A DNA stretch of 7,126 bases. Origin: Candidatus Omnitrophota bacterium. GTDB lineage: Bacteria; Omnitrophota; Gorgyraeia; Tantalellales; Tantalellaceae. Below the pieces are notes generated by a model, which ran no database searches, had not been told where the DNA came from, and worked only from the letters and a program-made list of their open reading frames with translations. The stretch's first letter is position 1; the number at the start of each line of letters is the position of its first letter. The stretch is taken from assembly GCA_023142805.1 (NCBI GenBank), contig JAGLIU010000083.1, positions 1 to 7,126 of the forward strand, read 5' to 3'. The translations under genes and the position numbers were made by a program. Below, one piece after another: positions 1 through 3,401 of the stretch.

Positions 1-45
1 ATCCGGGGACACCTTCTATAATACCGAATGGGTAAGGTGTCCCCG
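1..45. repeat. Palindromic repeat, copy 1 (REP/MITE-like)
   Basis: A perfect 12-bp stem, CGGGGACACCTT at 4-15 and AAGGTGTCCCCG at 34-45, encloses an 18-nt loop. A second copy of the same length lies at 274-318, in the same orientation and with 7 differences in 45. Two of the stem differences are compensatory (G8-C41 becomes A-T, C12-G37 becomes T-A) and a third turns G-C into G-T. The element is therefore a dispersed palindrome kept as a fold. GGGGACA...TGTCCCC palindromes are common among REP-type elements mobilised by Y1 transposases; that parentage is inferred from general knowledge, and no transposase is in the window. The left end touches the window edge, so the true boundary is unknown. 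Confidence 0.75.
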
Positions 46-51
46 CCGTAT

Positions 52-71
52 CAGAATCCTGACGAGAACAG
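52..71. repeat. Degenerate fragment of the 87-122 hairpin repeat
   Basis: The stretch GAATCCTGACGA-GAACAG (54-71) matches the inner stem and loop of the neighbouring hairpin repeat (93-110, GAATCCTGACGAAGACAG) with one small indel and a base change. The outer stem arms are missing. It looks like the decayed remnant of an adjacent tandem copy. Confidence 0.5.
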
Positions 72-86
72 AGAAAAAACATCGTC

Positions 87-122
87 ATCCCGGAATCCTG
101 ACGAAGACAGGATATCCGGGAT
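87..122. repeat. Bulged 36-nt hairpin repeat element
   Basis: The outer arms ATCCCGG (87-93) and CCGGGAT (116-122) and the inner arms ATCCTG (95-100) and CAGGAT (108-113) pair fully. A94-T115 adds one more pair, A114 is bulged, and the loop is ACGAAGA. That gives about 14 bp of stem. CGTCATCCCGG...CCGGGAT elements of this kind occur as dispersed intergenic repeats in many bacterial genomes (general knowledge). Its sequence is unrelated to the 45-bp palindrome. Read on the minus strand, the stem is followed after 6-7 nt by a run of six T (75-80), so it may also act as an imperfect terminator for transcripts from the promoter at 178-205. Confidence 0.65.
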
Positions 123-177
123 CCAATAATAATGAAAAATTTCACAAATGAAGCTATTTCTTTGTAACTTTATTCCG

Positions 178-205
178 ATTATAACAATTAACTAGATTGT
201 GTCAA
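178..205 (-). promoter_or_regulatory. Consensus sigma70 promoter, orphan
   Basis: On the minus strand, TTGACA (205-200) is followed by a 16-bp spacer and TATAAT (183-178): 12 of 12 consensus bases at a permitted spacing. Transcription would start near 171 and run through the hairpin repeats and off the left edge. No gene with a ribosome binding site follows within the window, so the product is either a small RNA or the leader of a gene beyond position 1. It lies just past the proposed terminator of the small-protein operon (271-318), which fits the start of a new transcription unit. Confidence 0.6.
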
Positions 206-270
206 TATCAGGGTCCGCCCCCTTGTTCTTCCTTACAACTCAGCACCCGATACAAAACACCATAAAAATA

Positions 271-318
271 AAAATCCGGGAACATCTTCCATAATACCGA
301 ATGGATAAGATGTTCTCG
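271..318 (-). terminator. Palindromic repeat copy 2, probably also the terminator of the small-protein operon
   Basis: Arms CGGGAACATCTT (277-288) and AAGATGTTCTCG (307-318) form a 12-bp stem with one G-T pair. The whole unit, 274-318, aligns without gaps to copy 1 at 1-45. On the minus strand the hairpin is followed within 3 nt by TTTTTATTTTT (from 274 down), which is the layout of an intrinsic terminator. It begins 33 nt after the stop codon of the last small gene (351). Co-option of the repeat as a terminator is inferred. Confidence 0.55.
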
Positions 319-350
319 CTGTGTCCAACACATTTCAATCTTAACAAAAA

Positions 351-587
351 TCACATCAAATCATAATGGGCATTTTTCTCGGTCAGGATCAAACTCACAT
401 TGACATGCATCGCCTCTTGCTCGTCCACCTCTTTTATAAGGTTTCCCCTTGAAAGTGCCGCATCAATTGCCATACAATGTTTACCCTTGTAAATAAGACC
501 CTGCACATCATCTATTAGTTCTTCGTTAGGCAAACTCACCAGATACCTCTTTTTTGGACTCCACATCATTTTTATTAAAATCCTCAT
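351..587 (-). CDS. Small hypothetical protein, 78 aa, last gene of a small-protein operon
   Basis: I do not recognise this protein. It is mixed charged and hydrophobic, has no clear signal peptide or membrane span, and looks like a small folded cytoplasmic protein (central motif LPNEELIDDVQGLIYKG; a predicted helix AIDAALSRGNLIKEVDEQEA follows). An in-frame ATG exists at 605, but the strong Shine-Dalgarno site GGAGG (598-594) lies downstream of it. That site is 6 nt before the ATG at 587 and 3 nt before the ATG at 590, so I choose 587 (590 is possible). The start overlaps the TGA of the upstream 50-aa gene (587-589), with the Shine-Dalgarno inside that gene, indicating translational coupling. 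A hairpin followed by a T-rich run comes 33 nt after the stop. Coding status is well supported by signals; function is unknown. Confidence 0.62.
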   Translation of the reverse strand: MRILIKMMWSPKKRYLVSLPNEELIDDVQGLIYKGKHCMAIDAALSRGNLIKEVDEQEAMHVNVSLILTEKNAHYDLM

Positions 588-739
588 CATACACCTCCAC
601 TGCATCTTTCACTCATTCTTCTGATAACAACTACAACCCTATCGGAATAATTGTTATCTTCACCCTTCTCACATTTCATCGATTCAGGAGATACCGTATA
701 ACCTGTAGCCCCACGCCCTGTACATTTGACCTTTTCCAT
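587..739 (-). CDS. Very small hypothetical protein, 50 aa, with three Cys
   Basis: The ATG at 739 is preceded by an excellent Shine-Dalgarno, GGGAGGA (750-744), with about 5 nt of spacing to the GGAGG core. The frame runs 50 codons and its TGA (589-587) interlocks with the start of the next gene. The product has a glycine- and cysteine-containing N-terminus (VKCTGRGATGY), a second Cys at 23 in MKCEKGED, a short beta-like stretch RVVVVIRR (34-41) and a third Cys at 46. A metal site is conceivable but three Cys do not match a zinc ribbon I know. No family is recognised. Evidence for coding is the ribosome binding site and the stop/start overlap, not homology. Confidence 0.5.
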   Translation of the reverse strand: MEKVKCTGRGATGYTVSPESMKCEKGEDNNYSDRVVVVIRRMSERCSGGV

Positions 740-820
740 AACATCCTCCCGTATTTATTCCTCAAATAGAATATAAAGAACGTTGTCTCCCAGAAACATA
801 GTACTGTTTCCGGCATTGTT

Positions 821-910
821 TTACTCTCCCGGCATACCAAAAATTCCAAGAACTACAAAAATCCTGCTTATTAATATTCCCTTCTTTTTTCCAAACATAT
901 TGTTCTTCAT
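821..910 (-). CDS. Small hydrophobic peptide, 29 aa, first gene of the small-protein operon
   Basis: The ATG at 910 has the Shine-Dalgarno GGGAGA (920-915) about 5 nt upstream. It is the first start codon with a ribosome binding site after the promoter at 942-970, from which a leader of roughly 25 nt is expected. The peptide has a basic N-terminus (KNNMFGKKKG) followed by a hydrophobic core (ILISRIFVVLGIFGM), like a small membrane peptide or an uncleaved signal sequence. The same frame stays open after the TAA (823-821) for another 21 codons to a TAA at 757-755, so the gene could be a longer ORF of about 50 codons broken by one nonsense codon. The function is unknown. Confidence 0.42.
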   Translation of the reverse strand: MKNNMFGKKKGILISRIFVVLGIFGMPGE

Positions 911-941
911 AATATCTCCCTTTTTTTTTGTTTACATAACA

Positions 942-970
942 AGCCTACCACCATATATGCCATTTGTCAA
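942..970 (-). promoter_or_regulatory. Promoter of the small-protein operon
   Basis: On the minus strand a perfect -35 box TTGACA (970-965) is separated by 17 bp from TAGGCT (947-942), a -10 box matching 3 of 6 consensus bases but at the ideal spacing. The start would fall near 935, some 25 nt before the ATG at 910. The weak -10 with a perfect -35 suits a regulated promoter. Confidence 0.55.
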
Positions 971-993
971 CATTTTTTTTTATTTTGGCATAT
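955..993. promoter_or_regulatory. Inverted-repeat operator candidate in the divergent promoter region
   Basis: ATATGCCA (955-962) and TGGCATAT (986-993) are perfect 8-bp inverted half-sites. Their centres are 31 bp apart, close to three helical turns, so they would face the same side of the DNA. One half-site lies between the -10 and -35 of the small-operon promoter; the other lies upstream of its -35 and about 40 bp before the -35 of the divergent regulator gene. A regulator binding both could affect both directions. The obvious candidate is the XRE protein encoded at 1069 (inference). Confidence 0.4.
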
Positions 994-1033
994 TTTTGCT
1001 AAAAAACTCAATTTTTAGAAATTTTATAAAATA

Positions 1034-1062
1034 TTGACTTATTTAAGATTATTGGGTATATT
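1034..1062 (+). promoter_or_regulatory. Promoter of the XRE-cupin gene, predicted to give a leaderless mRNA
   Basis: TTGACT (1034-1039), a 17-bp spacer and TATATT (1057-1062) match the sigma70 consensus in 10 of 12 positions. The start point, about 7 nt after the -10, falls on or next to the ATG at 1069. There is no Shine-Dalgarno, and none could be transcribed from this promoter. Confidence 0.55.
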
Positions 1063-1068
1063 TGAAAT

Positions 1069-1662
1069 ATGCTGATACACAAAAAAATACGATATTATAG
1101 AAAGAAAGTTGTGGGAATAACCATGCAGGAATTACGTACCCGTATCAAAACCTGTTATGGAAATATGGCCATTTCTCCCCATACTTTAAGTCGCCTTGAA
1201 AATGGATATGGACATGCCATAAAATTAAAATGGCTTTCTCAAATTGCCACTGGGTTAGATATTACCTTGCAGGAACTATTGAAAGGAACTGATTTCGAGT
1301 TATCCAAAATAGTCTCTAAAATCCAGCGTAAAGAAAGAGGTTCTTTTACATATAATGAAAAAGCTGTTTCCAAACTTTATTCTTTTCGAGATCTCCCTTA
1401 TCAATCTGCTGAAATAGTAATATCGCCAAAAGGTAGAACTGACCTGGAACAAGATCCAAACTCTGAATCAAAAACTGACAAAAAATATAAAAAATGTATT
1501 ATAGTTTTGAAAGGAACAGTTACGGTAAGAATCGGGAAAGAAAAACATGTGCTTAAAAAAGGAGATTCGACTGTTTTTAACAGCAGTAATCCCCATTTTT
1601 TTCAAAATACGACAAATCGAGAAACTTCTTTTCTGATTATCAGATCTCCGAAACGATTTTAA
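1069..1662 (+). CDS. XRE-family transcriptional regulator with C-terminal cupin domain
   Basis: The 197-aa protein has an XRE/lambda-Cro helix-turn-helix at about residues 4-71 (IRYYRKKVVGITMQEL, recognition region SPHTLSRLENG, then LSQIATGLDITLQELL). After a linker it has a small cupin-2 barrel at about 110-193. Cupin motif 2 is visible (G165-D166 ... P175-H176-F-F-Q-N180). The motif-1 histidines are absent, so a metal site is unlikely and the barrel probably binds a small ligand or only dimerises. The start at 1069 is needed for helix 1; an in-frame TGA lies at 1063 and the next ATG (1123) would remove that helix. The gene is divergent from the small-protein operon and converges on the triple-receiver gene, overlapping it tail to tail by 23 bp. 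XRE-cupin proteins usually repress or activate nearby genes, so regulation of the divergent operon is the likeliest role. Confidence 0.85.
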   Translation: MLIHKKIRYYRKKVVGITMQELRTRIKTCYGNMAISPHTLSRLENGYGHAIKLKWLSQIATGLDITLQELLKGTDFELSKIVSKIQRKERGSFTYNEKAVSKLYSFRDLPYQSAEIVISPKGRTDLEQDPNSESKTDKKYKKCIIVLKGTVTVRIGKEKHVLKKGDSTVFNSSNPHFFQNTTNRETSFLIIRSPKRF

Positions 1663-2761
1663 ACCCTCTTCTTTTCAGCATTGCTTTTATCTTACTTTCT
1701 AACGCCCTTAAGGAAAACGGTTTCAACAGGAAATCTATAACTCCATTACACATTATCTTATCAAAAACCTCATTATCGCTATATGCCGTCGCTACAAGAA
1801 TATCTATGTGCGCGTTTATTTTTTGGGTTTCCTCAATGACTTTGAACCCATCAATATCCGGCATATTCAAGTCTAATATCATTATATTACAGTTTTCATT
1901 TTCTATTTTTTCTAGTGCTTCCCTACCGCCGTTTGCTTCAAAATAGTTCGCTTTTATTCTGTCCTTTAAAAATTCTATGACTGTACTCCTTGCCCCTTGT
2001 TGATCGTCTACAACAAGTATATTAGGAGTACCTGATATCTCTTGAACTTTCATCGTCAGTGCTTTCTTGATGGTTTCATTGGTTAATGGCTTTTCTAAAT
2101 ACGCGTCACATCCGAAATCCCGCATATTGATCTGGGCTTCTTTATCGCCATAAGCACTTATCATGATCACCTTAATGCTAGGATCTATACGCTTTATCTC
2201 CTTTAAGACTTTTACCCCATCCATACCTTCCATCTTTATATCTAAAAACACTACACCTGGAGTGTTTTTTTTAATAATATCGAGAGCCGTCTCTCCATCG
2301 TTAGAAGCATATACTTTCCAACCTAAAAACTCGAGATATTCCTTAACCTTTGCGACAACCTTTTCATCATCATCAACAACTAATATAGAAGGTTTTTCCA
2401 TAAGCTCCTGAATTTTTTCCAAAGCAACTTTCTCTAAACGCTCTACGCTAAACGGTTTAACTAAAAAAGCGTCATACCCTATTTTTTGTGCTTCTTTTCT
2501 TGTTTCCGGTTCATCCCAGGCGCTTATTATAATCACTTTGGTATTGGCATCCTTTTTCCTTATTTCCCTTAAAACCTGTAGCCCATCTACTTCCTGCATC
2601 TTAATATCTAAAAATACTATTTCTGGGCGTTCCGTCTCAAACTTCTCTAAAGCTTCTTTTCCACTAAAAACACCAGTAACATCATACCCCCTTAAAGAAA
2701 AAAAGTTCTTCAGTGAAGTTGTTATTTTTTGCTCGTCATCTACAATAAGTATTTTAAACAT
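1640..2761 (-). CDS. Triple receiver (REC-REC-REC) response regulator without output domain
   Basis: The 373-aa protein consists of three CheY-like receiver domains, about 1-118, 124-240 and 246-365. All have the acidic pocket, phospho-acceptor Asp, Ser/Thr and Lys: REC1 D8/D9, D52, S80, K102; REC2 D130-D132, D174, S202, K224; REC3 D252/D253, D297, T325, K347. All three should therefore be phosphorylatable. REC1 and REC2 share FLDIKM and lack the usual Pro after that Met, while REC3 has the canonical LNMPDIDG, so REC1 and REC2 look like the more recent duplication. No DNA-binding, enzymatic or Hpt domain follows. The start has a strong Shine-Dalgarno (AGGAGA, 2771-2766) adjoining the stop of the upstream 86-aa gene, 10 bp away. 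It is the last gene of the cluster and its end overlaps the convergent XRE gene by 23 bp. Likely a phosphate sink, hub or protein-interaction output of the relay (inference). Confidence 0.9.
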   Translation of the reverse strand: MFKILIVDDEQKITTSLKNFFSLRGYDVTGVFSGKEALEKFETERPEIVFLDIKMQEVDGLQVLREIRKKDANTKVIIISAWDEPETRKEAQKIGYDAFLVKPFSVERLEKVALEKIQELMEKPSILVVDDDEKVVAKVKEYLEFLGWKVYASNDGETALDIIKKNTPGVVFLDIKMEGMDGVKVLKEIKRIDPSIKVIMISAYGDKEAQINMRDFGCDAYLEKPLTNETIKKALTMKVQEISGTPNILVVDDQQGARSTVIEFLKDRIKANYFEANGGREALEKIENENCNIMILDLNMPDIDGFKVIEETQKINAHIDILVATAYSDNEVFDKIMCNGVIDFLLKPFSLRALESKIKAMLKRRGFKIVSEI

Positions 2762-2771
2762 GTGATCTCCT

Positions 2772-3032
2772 TTATTCCGCTTCTACACTTATATCTAAAC
2801 GTTTATACACTTCTTTTTTTAACTTTTTTATTTGATTAGCGGCTTCGACTGCCGATTCATTAGAATCCTCTAAAGCTTCTATTTCTTCTTCGATCAACTT
2901 ATTCAATTCACTAGAGTCTGATTGAGTTTTCGCCTTTTTCATCTTTATGATTTCAGCGGTCGTACTTGTAAAAACACAGATCTGATTTAAACAATTTGTC
3001 AAGTCGTGAAAACCCTCTCGAATATCACACAT
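2772..3032 (-). CDS. 86-aa helical protein resembling an isolated DHp/histidine-phosphotransfer hairpin
   Basis: No assigned family is certain. The protein appears to be two long helices. The first carries REGFHDLTNCLNQI (H9, D10, L11, N13, L15), which resembles the H-box of HisKA-type histidine kinases of the HDFNNLL/HDLNNxL kind. After a turn rich in Ser, Gln and Lys (about 33-40), a second charged helix runs to the end (about 41-81, ELNKLIEEEIEALED ... NQIKKLKKEVYKRL), as in the dimerisation hairpin. The ATP-binding domain is missing. It sits between a single receiver (15 bp upstream) and a triple-receiver gene (10 bp downstream), where a Spo0B- or ChpT-like phosphotransferase would make sense. 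The start has a perfect Shine-Dalgarno, AGGAGGA (3043-3037). Alternative: an unrelated coiled-coil scaffold or kinase regulator with a coincidental HD. Confidence 0.65.
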   Translation of the reverse strand: MCDIREGFHDLTNCLNQICVFTSTTAEIIKMKKAKTQSDSSELNKLIEEEIEALEDSNESAVEAANQIKKLKKEVYKRLDISVEAE

Positions 3033-3047
3033 TGATTCCTCCTATTA

Positions 3048-3401
3048 TTATTTTGTCACAATTCCGTTTATCCATTTTTCGAGCTCGGGTACCATTATAG
3101 GTTTTTCAAAAAAAGCTTTTACTCCCAGTAACAACAGTTCCCGTTCTCTTCCGCCATATCCGCTTAAAATACCCACAGGGACATCCGGATCAATCTCTTT
3201 TAACTTAAGATATACTTCTGCACCATCAATATCCGGTAACCCTAAATCAAGTATTACAGCATCATACTTATCAGCATTAAACATTTTCACACCATCTTCG
3301 CCGGTACTTGTTAAAACTACACCAAAACCTTTTGCTTTTAGGTATGGGACAATATACTTTTTAAAGGACTCACTATCCTCTATTAATAAAACTTTGACCA
3401 T
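3048..3401 (-). CDS. Single-domain response regulator (CheY/Spo0F-like receiver)
   Basis: The 117-aa protein is one receiver domain with acidic pocket E8/D9, phospho-acceptor D52 (VILDLGLPDIDG), S80 (ILSGYGG) and K100-P101 (FFEKP). There is nothing after the receiver, so it should shuttle phosphate or act through protein contact. The start lies 29 nt inside the end of the histidine kinase gene, and the Shine-Dalgarno (GGGGAG, 3413-3408, about 6 nt from the ATG) is inside the kinase coding sequence. The two are therefore probably translationally coupled and cognate. The 86-aa DHp-like gene starts 15 bp after its stop. Its place in the relay would be the first acceptor from the kinase (inference from gene order). 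Confidence 0.92.
   Translation of the reverse strand: MVKVLLIEDSESFKKYIVPYLKAKGFGVVLTSTGEDGVKMFNADKYDAVILDLGLPDIDGAEVYLKLKEIDPDVPVGILSGYGGRERELLLLGVKAFFEKPIMVPELEKWINGIVTK

Larger units (their letters stand above)
1..350. other. Gene-free stretch with palindromic repeats and an orphan promoter
   Basis: No reading frame in this stretch has a convincing start, ribosome binding site and protein-like composition. It contains palindrome copy 1 (1-45), a degenerate hairpin fragment (52-71), an intact hairpin repeat (87-122), a consensus minus-strand promoter (178-205) and palindrome copy 2 (274-318). I see nothing specific in 124-177 or 206-270, other than a short GC-rich patch near 211-222. Confidence 0.6.

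Noticed and set aside
1..88. Minus-strand frame from an ATG at about 88 to the window edge
   Set aside because: It is made wholly of repeat sequence and has no Shine-Dalgarno; open frames in GC-richer palindromes are expected by chance.
1..318. A CRISPR array
   Set aside because: The repeats are only two copies of one palindrome and one and a half of another, with irregular spacing and no uniform spacers.
173..655. Shared words ATCGGAAT and ATTGTTAT near 173-190 and 640-655
   Set aside because: The words occur in different order and overlap; in AT-rich DNA this is likely chance, with no clear paired structure.
676..816. A 46-codon minus-strand frame starting at 816 with a GGGAG site 9 nt upstream
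   Set aside because: It overlaps the 50-aa gene by 64 nt in another frame, and the composition is unconvincing (many aromatic residues, then random-looking). The 50-aa gene has the better ribosome binding site and stop/start coupling.
554..1037. Plus-strand open frames at 554-769 and 783-1037
   Set aside because: They are opposite the small-protein operon, lack ribosome binding sites, and are rich in Phe, Ile, Ser and Pro because they read T-rich DNA. The second runs through both promoters.
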